Below are positions 50,708 to 59,427 of a stretch of 64,000 bases of DNA, one piece after another; the stretch's first letter is position 1; every line of letters begins with the position of its first letter. The stretch lies in the NCBI RefSeq assembly GCF_024505145.1, contig NZ_JANIAA010000044.1, forward strand, positions 1 to 64,000. The letters run 5' to 3'. The notes beneath the pieces are model-generated. The model was not told where the DNA came from and did no database searches. It saw only the letters and a list, made by a program, of their open reading frames with translations. The stretch comes from Streptomyces rugosispiralis (GTDB lineage: Bacteria; Actinomycetota; Actinomycetes; Streptomycetales; Streptomycetaceae). The translations under genes and the position numbers were made by a program.

Positions 50708-51559
50708 ATGGACAGACCAGAGCTGGCCGGTTTCCTGCGCAGCAGGCGCGAGCGGATCACCCCCGCCGATGTGGGGCTGCCCGCCGGGCCGAGGCGTCGT
50801 ACCCCGGGGCTGCGACGTGAGGAGGTGGCGCAGCTGGCGTACATCTCGACCGAGTACTACACGCGGCTGGAGCAGGCCCGCGGCCCGCGGCCCTCGCGCG
50901 AGGTGCTGGCCGGTCTGACCCGTGCCCTGCGCCTGTCGGACGCCGAGCGCGCCCATCTGCACTACCTCGCCGGTGCCCCGCCCACCCCGCCGCCAGGACC
51001 CTCCCGCGAGGTGCGCCCGAGCATCCTGGACCTGCTGCGGCGGCTACCGCACGCCGCGGCGGTCGTACTGTCCGCGGCCTATGAGGTGATCGCCCACAAC
51101 GACCTGGCGGCCGCCCTCCTGGAGGACTTCTCCGCCCTGCCCCGCCATGAGCGCAACTTCCTGCGCCGTACCTTCCTCGATTCGCGCGTGGGGGAGCGGC
51201 AGTGGTACAGCCAGTCCGGCATGGAGATCTTCGGCCGTAACGCGGCCCGGCATCTGCGGACCGCCGCCGCTCGCTACCCCGACGACCCCGAAGTGGCCAC
51301 GCTGGTGAAGGACCTGGTGGCCGGCAGCGCGGAGTTCGCCCGGCTGTGGGACGCCTATGACTTGTCGGTCGAACCCGCCCCGCACAAGACCTTTCGGCAC
51401 CCCCTGATCGGTCCCATCACGCTCAACTGCGATGTCCTGGACATCACCGACCGGGACCAGCGAGTCGTGATCTACACGGCCGATCCCGGCTCCCCGGCGG
51501 AGGAGGCGCTGCGGCTGCTGTCGGTGATCGGCACCCAGCGCATGGACGTATCCGGCTGA
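50708..51559 (+). CDS. XRE family regulator with MmyB-like ligand domain
   Basis: 283 residues from ATG 50708; a long open frame upstream overlaps the SDR antisense and is not coding. HTH: LAGFLRSRRERITPADVGL, TPGLRREEVAQLAYISTEYYTRLEQARGPRPSREVLAGLTRAL (residues 5-80). The C-terminal MmyB-like PAS domain begins near residue 105 (AAVVLSAAYEVIAHNDLAAALLEDF) and ends with VVIYTADPGSPAEEALRLL; in such regulators it binds a fatty acid or similar. Divergent from the SDR. Similar arrangement to the XRE/AKR pair at 60446. Confidence 0.9.
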   Translation: MDRPELAGFLRSRRERITPADVGLPAGPRRRTPGLRREEVAQLAYISTEYYTRLEQARGPRPSREVLAGLTRALRLSDAERAHLHYLAGAPPTPPPGPSREVRPSILDLLRRLPHAAAVVLSAAYEVIAHNDLAAALLEDFSALPRHERNFLRRTFLDSRVGERQWYSQSGMEIFGRNAARHLRTAAARYPDDPEVATLVKDLVAGSAEFARLWDAYDLSVEPAPHKTFRHPLIGPITLNCDVLDITDRDQRVVIYTADPGSPAEEALRLLSVIGTQRMDVSG

Positions 51560-51645
51560 CGCGGCTGCCCCGGCTGACCGCGGCCTCCAGCGGCGGCCCC
51601 GTGAACCACGGGCGAGAACACCGCCCCGGCGGTCCGCGCCGGGCC

Positions 51646-51683
51646 AGGGTCCTTCTGACGGATCTCCGTGGGAGAAGGACCCT
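51646..51683. terminator. Bidirectional hairpin between XRE and APH genes
   Basis: AGGGTCCTTCT (51646-51656) pairs with AGAAGGACCCT (51673-51683), with an inner ACGGA/TCCGT stem. It overlaps the stop codon of the APH gene (51682-51684) and lies after the XRE stop. Confidence 0.8.
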
Positions 51684-52710
51684 AGGGCCGCCGGGAGGGG
51701 AGCGGCTGGAGCGCGGGCCAACGGGTGAGCATCGTGGCGCGCATGGCCATGGCGAGCCGGCCCAGATGCTCGAGCTCGCCGCCGTCCACGGCCATCCGGC
51801 CGACGACCCCGAGGCGGTGGACGAGCCGTTGGCGGGCCGTCGCCGTGCCCCACCGCCAGTCCGCATGGGGGACCTTGGAGAGATGGTCGGCGGTTCCCCG
51901 GTGAGCCCGCTCGACGAGCGCGTCGCCTCGGAGCAGCCAGCCCGCGCACGCGTCGGTGAGATCGTCCTGGAGATCGGCGCCTGTCGCATGGCGCCAGGTT
52001 GTCCGGTACGCGTCCTCCGCCGCGTCCAGCAGCGGCTGGGCCGGGGCCGTGGCGCACCAGCAGGTCGGGAAGCCGATGCGAAGGTAGGCGAGTTCCATGA
52101 GTCCATCGCCGAGCGCGGCCTGTTCGAAGTCGATGAACCTGACCCCGCTGCCGGTGTGGATGTCGTTGCCGGGGCAGGGGTCGCCGTGCAGCAGGGCGTG
52201 CCCGGACGCCTGGGTCAGGCGGTTCACGAGGTCGTCCAGCTCGGTCCGTACCGCGGATGGCACCGTGCGGCCGAGCGTCCGGGCGAGCCCGAGGAAGGAG
52301 CCGATGTCCTCGCTCGTGGGACCGGACCAGGCGGGGAGGAGGCCGATGTCGTCAGGGGTGGTGGCCGCGTGGAGCCGGGCCAGCGCCTCGGCATAGCCGA
52401 TCACCCAGTCGTCGGCCGGCGGCCGATCGCCCAAGTCCTCCAGGACCAGCGTCCGTTCGGCGGGGTCGGTGCCGAGGAGCCCCGGTGCGACGGGCGGGTC
52501 GACCCGGGACGCGAGCCGTAACGCGGCCACCTCGCGGGCGTAACGCCCGGCGGCCTCCGGGCCCTCGATGAGCTGCTTGACCACCACCGGTGTGCCGGAC
52601 AGCTCGGCCCGCCACACCCGCGATCGCGGACTGCTCTCCAGCCCGCGGACCCGGCGGGGCGAACCCAGTTCGGCCCGCAGCTTCTCCCCGAAGGGCGGCG
52701 GTGAGCACAC
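51682..52710 (-). CDS. Aminoglycoside phosphotransferase (APH) family kinase
   Basis: 342 residues from GTG 52710, with GGGAGG upstream. Protein kinase-like fold: Lys in VVVKQLIEG, and the catalytic loop LLHGDPCPGND (His-Gly-Asp...Asn) followed by IDFEQAALGDG, where the metal Asp motif reads DFE instead of DFG. Members phosphorylate antibiotics or small metabolites such as sugars and choline; no resistance substrate can be assigned. Divergent from the large AfsR-like gene with a repeat-rich 136 bp interval. Confidence 0.85.
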   Translation of the reverse strand: MCSPPPFGEKLRAELGSPRRVRGLESSPRSRVWRAELSGTPVVVKQLIEGPEAAGRYAREVAALRLASRVDPPVAPGLLGTDPAERTLVLEDLGDRPPADDWVIGYAEALARLHAATTPDDIGLLPAWSGPTSEDIGSFLGLARTLGRTVPSAVRTELDDLVNRLTQASGHALLHGDPCPGNDIHTGSGVRFIDFEQAALGDGLMELAYLRIGFPTCWCATAPAQPLLDAAEDAYRTTWRHATGADLQDDLTDACAGWLLRGDALVERAHRGTADHLSKVPHADWRWGTATARQRLVHRLGVVGRMAVDGGELEHLGRLAMAMRATMLTRWPALQPLPSRRP

Positions 52711-52730
52711 GGCCCGATCCTCCCATGCGC

Positions 52731-52810
52731 GCGAACAGTGCCCATGGCGAACAGTGCCCATGGCGATCAGCGTCCATGGCGAACAGTGCCCATGGCGAAC
52801 ACCGCCACCA
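52731..52810. repeat. Four to five copies of a 16-bp iteron between the APH and AfsR-like genes
   Basis: GCGAACAGTGCCCATG at 52731, 52747, 52763 (GCGATCAGCGTCCATG) and 52779, plus a partial at 52795. They end 36 bp before the regulator's GTG and might be a protein-binding array. Confidence 0.85.
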
Positions 52811-52846
52811 GGACGGCTCGCGACACGCCCATGGCAAAATCAGCGG

Positions 52847-55800
52847 GTGCGGATCGGGATGCTGGGGCCGTTGGAGGTGCGCGCGGACGACGGCGGGTTG
52901 GCCGACGTGCCGGGGGCGCGGTTGCGCGGGCTGCTGGTCGCCCTTGCGCTCAGGCCGGGGCAGGTGGTCCCGAAGGCGTCGCTCGTCGACTGGATCTGGG
53001 GGGAGCGGCCGCCCGCCGATGCGGCGAACGCCCTGCAACGCCTGGTCTCCCGGCTGCGGAAGGCGCTGCCGGGCGGGGTGATCGAGGGGCAGCCGGACGG
53101 CTATCGGCTGCTGGTGGAGCCGGATGCCGTGGATGCCGTGCGGTTCGAACGGCTCGTCGGCGCGGGCCAGGGCCGTGCCGAGGACGGGGCCCGGCGGGTG
53201 CGGCGGTTGCGCGAGGGCCTCGAGCTGTGGCGCGGTACGGCCATGCAGGACGTCGGCCCGCAGGACAGCGCCGCGTTCGAGGCCGCGGTCGTACGGCTCG
53301 AGGGGTTGCGGCTGACCGCCACGGAGGAGCGGGCCGAGGCGGAGGTCACCCTCGGGCGGGGTGCGGAGCTGGTGGCGGAGCTGACCGACCTGGTGGCCGC
53401 GCACCCGGTGCGGGAACGGCTCGTCGGCGCGTTGATGCGGGCCCTCGTCGCGGCCGGCCGGGACAGCGAGGCGCTGCAGGTGTACCAGCGGGCGCGGGAG
53501 GCGCTGGCCGACGCGCTGGGCGTCGACCCCTCGCCGGAGCTTGCCGCGTTGCACGTCGCGCTGTTGCGCGGCGAGCTGGGGCGGCGGGAGGAGAGCCCCA
53601 GGACCAACCTGCGCGCCGAGCTGACCAGCTTCGTCGGCAGGGGTGCCGATGTGGCCGCGGTCCGCGGGCTGATCGCCGAGCACCGGCTCACCACCGTGAT
53701 CGGGCCGGGCGGCGCGGGGAAGACCCGGCTGGCCACGGAGACCGCGCGCACGCTGCTCGGCGATGGCGAACTGCCGGACGGGGCCTGGCTGGTGGAGCTC
53801 GCCGCCATCGGCGCGGACGGCGATGTGGCGCAGTCGGCGCTCGCCGGGCTCGGCCTCCGGGACGCCCTGCTCGGCGCCGCGCCGAACGCGGAGCTTACGG
53901 ACCGGCTCATCGCGGCGGTCCGTGAGCGGGAGGCGCTGCTGATCCTGGACAACTGCGAGCACGTGATCGAGTCCGCGGCGGTGTTCGCCCACCGGGTGCT
54001 CGGGGAGTGCCGGCGGCTGCGGATCCTGGCGACGAGCCGGGAACCGCTCGGCATCACCGGGGAGGCGCTGTGGCCGGTCGAGCCGCTGGCCCTGCCGGAG
54101 GGGGACGCGGGCCCGGACGAGATCGGCTCCGCGCCCGCCGTTCAGCTGCTGCGGGACCGGGCCGGGGCGGTGCGCCGGGGCCTCGCGGCCGACGTCCGTA
54201 CGCTGGCGACGATGGTGCGGGTCTGCCGGGCGCTGGACGGGATGCCGCTGGCGATCGAACTGGCCGCGGCCCGGTTGCGCACCATGTCCATCGATCAGCT
54301 CGCCCACCGGCTCGACGACCGCTTCCGCCTGCTGACCAGCGGCAGCCGTACCGCGCTGCCGCGCCACAAGACGCTGCGCGCGATGGTCGACTGGAGCTGG
54401 GAGCTGCTCACCGACGCCGAACGCACGGTGTTGCGGAGACTCTCGGTGTTCTCCGGCGGGGCGAGCCTGGAGGCCGCCGAGCGGGTCTGCGCGGGCGACG
54501 GAGTCGAGCGGGAGCAGGTGCTGGAGCTGCTCACCGCGCTGACCGAGAAGTCGCTGCTGGTCGCCGAGGGCGGCGGCGCCCCGCGCTACCGCATGATCGG
54601 CACGATCAGGGAGTACGCCGGGCACCGGCTCGCGGAGGCGGGGGAGTCGGACCTGGCGCGCCATGCGCATCTCGCCCACTTCACCGAGCTCACCGAGACC
54701 GCGGAGCCGCGTCTGCGCCGCGCCGAGCAGGTGGAGTGGCTGGCCACGCTCGAGGCCGAGCACGACAACATCGGCGCGGCGATGCGCGGCGCGCTCGCGG
54801 CGGGCGAGGCGTCGGCGGCGATGCGGCTCGCGGCGGGCGCGGGCTGGTACTGGTGGCTCGGCGGGCGCAGGACCGAGGGCCTGGAGCTGATCACCGCGGC
54901 CACCAGAACCCCCGGGGAGGTGCCCGACGACGTACGGGCCATGGTGTACGCGCTGATCGTGCACTTCGTGACCTCCGGGCGGAGCGATGAGCGCCAGGCC
55001 GCGGAGTGGATCCACGAGGCGCACCGGCTCAGTCGGCGCGGCCACTACCACCCGGGGGTGAAGTTCATCGCGGTGCTGGAACGCATGCTGCACACGCCCG
55101 AAGCGGCCCTGACCGCGTTCGCACCGCTGCTGGACGACGCGGATCCCTGGGTGTGCGCGCTGGCCCGGTGGCACATGGGCAAGATGCGGATCGTGTTCGG
55201 GCTGGATGGGCAAGAGAGGCAGCAGGACGGGCCAGACGGGCGGGGTGGCCAGGACAGGCAGGACGGGCAGGACGGGCCGGGCAGGCAGGACGGGCGGGAC
55301 GGGCCGGGCAGGCAGGACGGCCAGGACCAGGAGGACCAGGAGGACCAGGAGCCCCGGGGCAGCCAGGTCCGGCCGGACGGCCCGACCGCGCAGGCGTACC
55401 TGGAGGCGGCGCTCGCCGAGTTCCGGGCGCTCGGCGAGCGGTACGGGATCTCGCTCGCCCTGACCGAGCTGGCGAATCTGCTCGCCGTACGCGGCGACTT
55501 CGCCGGTGCGTGCGACCACTACGAGCAGGCGATCGCGGTCGTCAGCGAGGTCGGTGCCACCGAGGACGTCATCCGGTTGCGGTCGCGGCAGGCGCAGCTG
55601 TACTGGCTGCTGGGCGACAAGGACGCCGGCGCGGCCGCCATGGCCGAGGCGCGGCGCTGCGCGGAGCGGGTCACCTGGCCGGACGCGCTGGCCGAGCTGG
55701 CCTTCGCGCGGGCGGAACTCGCCCGGTGGGACGGCGACGCCGAGGAGGCCCGCCGGCAACTCGGCCTCGCGACGGCCATGCTGGGCGGCGACGCGGAGCG

Positions 55801-56164
55801 GGCGGACATCCGCGCGGTGACGCACGACCTGCTCGGCTACCTCGCCGACGACCTCGGCGAGGCGCGGGCGCACCGCGCGGCGGCCTGCGAGGCGGCGGTC
55901 GAGGTGGGGTACGTGGTGCTGACCGCGCATGTGCTCGTCGGGGTCGCGGACCTGGCACTGCGCCGCGACGAGCACGCGCAGGCCGCGCGGCTGCTCGCGG
56001 CGAGCACGGCCGTACGCGGGCGGCGGGACCACGCCCACCCGGACCTGGCCCGGATCGAGCGGGCCGCGCGCGGCCGCCTCGGCGACGCGAAGTTCGCCGA
56101 GGCGACCCGGGACGGGACGCGCACCAGTTGGTCCCAGCTGGTCGAGGTCACGCTCGCTTCCTGA
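52847..56164 (+). CDS. AfsR/SARP family transcriptional regulator (BTAD, NB-ARC, TPR)
   Basis: 1105 residues from GTG 52847 (VRIGMLGPLEV), no clear ribosome binding site. Domains: OmpR-like DNA-binding domain (1-90: LRGLLVALALRPGQVV, NALQRLVSRLRKAL), BTAD (about 95-245), NTPase with P-loop VIGPGGAGKTRLATE near 285 and Walker B LLILDNCEHV, winged helix (RAMVDWSWELLTDAERTVLRRLSVFSGG), then TPR helices to the end. Residues 785-835 are a QDG/GRQDG low-complexity insert. SARPs activate secondary metabolite genes; this one is near a DrrAB exporter whose genes it overlaps at the 3' end. No PKS or NRPS genes are in the window. Confidence 0.92.
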   Translation: MRIGMLGPLEVRADDGGLADVPGARLRGLLVALALRPGQVVPKASLVDWIWGERPPADAANALQRLVSRLRKALPGGVIEGQPDGYRLLVEPDAVDAVRFERLVGAGQGRAEDGARRVRRLREGLELWRGTAMQDVGPQDSAAFEAAVVRLEGLRLTATEERAEAEVTLGRGAELVAELTDLVAAHPVRERLVGALMRALVAAGRDSEALQVYQRAREALADALGVDPSPELAALHVALLRGELGRREESPRTNLRAELTSFVGRGADVAAVRGLIAEHRLTTVIGPGGAGKTRLATETARTLLGDGELPDGAWLVELAAIGADGDVAQSALAGLGLRDALLGAAPNAELTDRLIAAVREREALLILDNCEHVIESAAVFAHRVLGECRRLRILATSREPLGITGEALWPVEPLALPEGDAGPDEIGSAPAVQLLRDRAGAVRRGLAADVRTLATMVRVCRALDGMPLAIELAAARLRTMSIDQLAHRLDDRFRLLTSGSRTALPRHKTLRAMVDWSWELLTDAERTVLRRLSVFSGGASLEAAERVCAGDGVEREQVLELLTALTEKSLLVAEGGGAPRYRMIGTIREYAGHRLAEAGESDLARHAHLAHFTELTETAEPRLRRAEQVEWLATLEAEHDNIGAAMRGALAAGEASAAMRLAAGAGWYWWLGGRRTEGLELITAATRTPGEVPDDVRAMVYALIVHFVTSGRSDERQAAEWIHEAHRLSRRGHYHPGVKFIAVLERMLHTPEAALTAFAPLLDDADPWVCALARWHMGKMRIVFGLDGQERQQDGPDGRGGQDRQDGQDGPGRQDGRDGPGRQDGQDQEDQEDQEPRGSQVRPDGPTAQAYLEAALAEFRALGERYGISLALTELANLLAVRGDFAGACDHYEQAIAVVSEVGATEDVIRLRSRQAQLYWLLGDKDAGAAAMAEARRCAERVTWPDALAELAFARAELARWDGDAEEARRQLGLATAMLGGDAERADIRAVTHDLLGYLADDLGEARAHRAAACEAAVEVGYVVLTAHVLVGVADLALRRDEHAQAARLLAASTAVRGRRDHAHPDLARIERAARGRLGDAKFAEATRDGTRTSWSQLVEVTLAS
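55203..55355. repeat. In-frame low-complexity repeat in the SARP gene
   Basis: Units like CAGGACGGGC and CAGGACCAGGAG repeat and encode QDG/QEDQED stretches between the NB-ARC and TPR parts. Confidence 0.75.
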
Positions 56165-56912
56165 ACGTGGCGATCGCCCATACGTACCCGACGAGCGTGA
56201 ACCCGACGCACCAGGCGACGGCCGTGAACGCGTCGCCGGTCGACGGGTGGCCGCCCGACAGCAGCCCGCGCAGCGTCTCGATGATCGGTGTGAAGGGCTG
56301 GTACTCCGCGAACTGCCGCACCCCGGTCCCCATCGTGTCCGCGGGTACGAACGCGCTGCTCAGGAACGGCAACATGATCAGCGGCACGGTGGCCATGCCC
56401 GCCGACTCCACGGTCTTGGCGGCCAGGCCCATGGCGACCGTGAGCCAGCTGGTCGCGAAGGCGAGCAACAGCATGAGGCCGATCACGGCGAGCCACTGGA
56501 GGAAGCTCGCATGCGGACGGAACCCCATCGCGAAGCCGACGCCGACGATGACCGCGTCGGCGATCAGACTGCGCACCGTGGTGGAGACGACATAACCGGC
56601 CAGCACGGCGCCGTGGGAGACGTCCATGGCCTTGAACCGGTTGTTGATGCCCTTCGTCATATCGCCGTTCACGGCCGCCGCGGTCGGGCCCAGCCCGTAG
56701 GTGATGGCCATGACGGTCAAGCCCGGCACGGCGTAGTCGATGTACTCGCCCGTGACCTTGAAGGCGCCGCCGAAGACGTAGACGAACATCAGCATCATCA
56801 CGACGGGAAACAGGACCGCCTGGAAGACCGTGACCGGATTCCTGACCGTGTGCTTGAAGTTGCGACGCAGCATGATCGCCGCGTCGCCGAACGACGTCGA
56901 GACAGTGCTCAT
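56148..56912 (-). CDS. ABC-2 type transporter permease (DrrB-like)
   Basis: 254 residues; ATG 56912 overlaps the stop of the ATP-binding gene. Six hydrophobic segments in the ABC-2 pattern: AVLFPVVMMLMFVYVFGGA, VPGLTVMAITYGLG, VVSTTVRSLIADAVIVGVGFAMG, WLAVIGLMLLLAFATSWLTVAMG, GMATVPLIMLPFLSSAFVPADTM, and WCVGFTLVGYVWAIATFRKRA. The last 17 bp overlap the 3' end of the regulator gene on the other strand. With the ATPase it forms an exporter of a hydrophobic compound of the daunorubicin-resistance type. Confidence 0.92.
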   Translation of the reverse strand: MSTVSTSFGDAAIMLRRNFKHTVRNPVTVFQAVLFPVVMMLMFVYVFGGAFKVTGEYIDYAVPGLTVMAITYGLGPTAAAVNGDMTKGINNRFKAMDVSHGAVLAGYVVSTTVRSLIADAVIVGVGFAMGFRPHASFLQWLAVIGLMLLLAFATSWLTVAMGLAAKTVESAGMATVPLIMLPFLSSAFVPADTMGTGVRQFAEYQPFTPIIETLRGLLSGGHPSTGDAFTAVAWCVGFTLVGYVWAIATFRKRA

Positions 56913-57892
56913 TCCGCGATCGCCTCCGTTGTGGCGTGTGTGGTGTGTGCTTCGTGTGTGGTGTCCGCGGCCTGTGTGGCGTGACCGGTCAGGGCGAAGA
57001 AGACGTCATCGAGGTCCGGTGTGTGCACCGAAAACGCATCCGCGGTGATCGTGTGCTCATCGAGCTTGTCCAGCAGGGCCCGCAGCGACTTCGAGTCACC
57101 GTTGCTGGGCACCCGCAGGGTCAGCTCCTGGTCGTCCCGGGTGGACCCGGGCAGGGCCCCCGCCGCCGCGTCGAGTTCGCGGAGCCCGGCGAACCGGAGC
57201 CGGACATGGGTGCCGGGGACCTGGCGCTTGAGCTGCTCGGGGGTGCCCTGGGCGACCAGGCGGCCCTGGTCGAGCACCGCGATCCGGTCGGCGAGCTGGT
57301 CGGCTTCGTCGAGGTACTGGGTGGTGAGGAAGATGGTCGTGCCGTCGGCCACCAACTCGCGGACGATCCCCCACATCGCGCGCCTGCTGCGCGGGTCAAG
57401 ACCGGTCGTCGGCTCGTCCAGGAAGATGATCCGCGGGTTGCCGACCAGCGTCATCGCCAGGTCCAGCTTCCGGCGCATACCGCCGGAGTAGGTCGCCGCC
57501 ATCTTGTCCGCGGACTGCGCCAGGTCGAACCGCTCCAGCAGCCGCCCGACCACCTGGTCACCGGAGCGGACGCGCTTCAGGTCCGCCATCAGCCGCAGGT
57601 TCTCCCGGCCCGACAGCAGCTCGTCCACGGCGGCGAACTGACCGGTCACGCCGATGACCGCGCGTACCTCCTTGATCCCCGTCACCACGTCGTGCCCGGC
57701 GACGCGCACCGTTCCGGCGTCGGCCTTCATCAACGTCGTCAGGACGTTCACCGTTGTCGTCTTGCCTGCCCCATTCGGGCCGAGCATGGAAAAAACCGAT
57801 CCCGCGGCGACCTCGAAGTCGATGCCGTCGAGCACGACTTTGTCGCCATATGCCTTGCGCAGCCCGGAAACTGCGATCGCCGAACTCTTCAT
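56909..57892 (-). CDS. ABC transporter ATP-binding protein (DrrA-like)
   Basis: 327 residues from ATG 57892. Walker A GPNGAGKTTT near residue 39, signature YSGGMRRKLDLAMTL, Walker B RIIFLDEPTTGLD and H-loop LTTQYLDEAD. The tail after the DrrA C-terminal domain is an expanded Thr/His/Ala stretch (DTTHEAHTTHATTEA). Cytoplasmic ATPase for the following permease; the two genes overlap (ATGA). No strong ribosome binding site precedes ATG; phased TGACA sites lie upstream. Confidence 0.93.
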   Translation of the reverse strand: MKSSAIAVSGLRKAYGDKVVLDGIDFEVAAGSVFSMLGPNGAGKTTTVNVLTTLMKADAGTVRVAGHDVVTGIKEVRAVIGVTGQFAAVDELLSGRENLRLMADLKRVRSGDQVVGRLLERFDLAQSADKMAATYSGGMRRKLDLAMTLVGNPRIIFLDEPTTGLDPRSRRAMWGIVRELVADGTTIFLTTQYLDEADQLADRIAVLDQGRLVAQGTPEQLKRQVPGTHVRLRFAGLRELDAAAGALPGSTRDDQELTLRVPSNGDSKSLRALLDKLDEHTITADAFSVHTPDLDDVFFALTGHATQAADTTHEAHTTHATTEAIAE

Positions 57893-57916
57893 GTCCAACA
57901 CGGTCCCGGCCGGGCC

Positions 57917-57955
57917 TGACACCCGCCTGTCACGCCCCTGACACGGCCCCTGACA
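57917..57955. promoter_or_regulatory. TGACA half-sites with 11-12 bp phasing upstream of drrA-like gene
   Basis: TGACA at 57917, TGTCA at 57928, TGACA at 57939 and 57951. The first two form an inverted repeat with a 6-bp centre. The spacing of about one helical turn suggests a cooperative repressor site; the protein is unknown. Confidence 0.45.
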
Positions 57956-57996
57956 TGGCGTTGCGCCTCAACCGCCGCGACAGGTCGGCGCGGAGG

Positions 57997-58425
57997 TCAG
58001 AAGGCGAAGCGGCTTACGGTCTCCGGGTGGATGACGAGACGAAGCTGCTCCGTCGCCAGGATCTCGGCGAGGTCGTGGGCGCGGGCCGGGTCGTCGAGAT
58101 CCCAGTAACGAGCGGCCAGGCGGGCGCACAACTCGTGTGCTCCGCCGGGTTCCACCGAGGTACGGCCGGCGACCGACAGCCAGCGTTCGCGTTCCCCCAC
58201 GGGGGCGGCGACGACGATCGAGGCGCGGGGGTCGCGGCGCAGCCGCCGTACCTTGACCGAGTCCGGGGCCGTGAACAGCTGGATCGTGCCCTCGGCGGTG
58301 GCCTCGAACCACACCGGCCGGGGCTGCGGCGGAACCGGCCCCTCGGCCACGGACAGGAACCCGTGCAGGGGGCGGCGGAGGAACTCGAGGTCCTGGGCGG
58401 TCAGCGAACTGGTGTCGGTGCTCAT
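57997..58425 (-). CDS. PPOX class F420-dependent oxidoreductase
   Basis: 142 residues; ATG 58425 follows GGAAAGG. Split-barrel fold: LTAQDLEFLRRPLHGFLSVAEGPVPPQPRPVWFEATAEGTIQLFTAPDSVKVRRLRRDPRASIVVAAPVGERERWLSV. In actinobacteria proteins of this type usually use F420 or FMN in redox reactions; which cofactor is not certain. The following upstream gene (NmrA-like) is on the same strand 71 bp away. Confidence 0.85.
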   Translation of the reverse strand: MSTDTSSLTAQDLEFLRRPLHGFLSVAEGPVPPQPRPVWFEATAEGTIQLFTAPDSVKVRRLRRDPRASIVVAAPVGERERWLSVAGRTSVEPGGAHELCARLAARYWDLDDPARAHDLAEILATEQLRLVIHPETVSRFAF

Positions 58426-58496
58426 CACGGCCTTTCCGATGGGTGAGGGGGGAACGGCGGAACGGGCGTTCCGGGGACGACGGTCGAGCGGCTCGG

Positions 58497-59345
58497 TCAA
58501 CCGCCGTCGGGGCGCCCCCAGGCGCCCGCCGCCGCGGCCCGTACGACGTAGTCCTCGAAGGTCCGGGGCGCCCGCCCCAGCACGGTGGCGAGGTCGTCCG
58601 TCGTCCCGGCGAGCAGCCCGCGTTCCATCATTACGAACATCTCGGCCACGTGCTGGGCGTCGTCCTCGCTCAAGCCCTCCTCGACCAGCGACGCGGCGTA
58701 CTCGGCGGGGGAGACCCGCCGGTAGCTGAGGGGCCGCCCGGACGCCCGGGAGATCAGCTCGACGGCCGCGCCGAAGGTGAGCGCACGCGGTCCGGTCAGC
58801 TCGTAGACCCGCCCGGCGTGCCGGCCGGGCTCGGTCAGCACCGCGGCCGCGGCGTCGGCGACGTCCTCGACGTCGATGAACGGCTCGGGTACCGCGTCGG
58901 CCGGGAGCGCCAGCTCCCCGGCGACCAGCGGGGCGTGGAAGACGTCCTCGTCGAAGTTCTGGGCGAAGTTCGACGGCCGCAGGACGGTCCACTCCAGCGC
59001 CGAGCCGCGCACGGCGTCCTCGGCCGAGCGCATGTCCAGTCCGAACGTGGAGTCGCCCCAGGTGTCGGCGCCGCGCCCGGAGAGCAGGACCAGCCGCCGC
59101 ACCCCGGCGGCCTCGGCGCGGGCCACGAACTCGTGCGCCGGGCCCGGCACGGGCGGGGCCACCACGTAGGCGGCGGCGACGCCGCGCAGGGCCGCGTCCC
59201 AGCCGCCGGGGTCGGACCAGTCGAACCGGGTCCGGCTCGACCGGGAGGCGGTACGCACCGGCGTGCCGCCCAGCCGCAACCGGGCGACGACCCGCCGACC
59301 GGTCTTGCCGGTCGCGCCGAGGACAAGAGTGGTGTCGTTGCTCAT
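58497..59345 (-). CDS. NmrA-like NAD(P)-binding protein
   Basis: 282 residues from ATG 59345; the longer frame to 59423 is less family-like. Nucleotide loop LVLGATGKTGRRVVARL, SRSSRTRFDWSDPG, VLLSGRGADTWGDSTFG, LRPSNFAQNF and VPEPFIDVEDVADAAAAVL form the atypical SDR/NmrA pattern (NAD(P)H:quinone sensor or reductase). Lies between the PPOX gene and the divergent AraC gene; may be one unit with PPOX. Confidence 0.9.
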   Translation of the reverse strand: MSNDTTLVLGATGKTGRRVVARLRLGGTPVRTASRSSRTRFDWSDPGGWDAALRGVAAAYVVAPPVPGPAHEFVARAEAAGVRRLVLLSGRGADTWGDSTFGLDMRSAEDAVRGSALEWTVLRPSNFAQNFDEDVFHAPLVAGELALPADAVPEPFIDVEDVADAAAAVLTEPGRHAGRVYELTGPRALTFGAAVELISRASGRPLSYRRVSPAEYAASLVEEGLSEDDAQHVAEMFVMMERGLLAGTTDDLATVLGRAPRTFEDYVVRAAAAGAWGRPDGG

Positions 59346-59427
59346 GACGCCGATTGAACACGGCCGATCCGGACGATCCCATGGGTGAAGAGCCGGATCA
59401 CCTGTGTATTCGTCTAAACTCACTGAG

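Noticed and set aside
51682..52710. Aminoglycoside resistance gene
   Set aside because: The kinase fold is clear but the metal motif is DFE and no substrate can be assigned, so only the family is named.
52352..56038. 1228-residue open frame opposite the SARP gene
   Set aside because: Composition-driven antisense frame full of Arg/Gln/His; the plus strand has P-loop, BTAD and TPR features.
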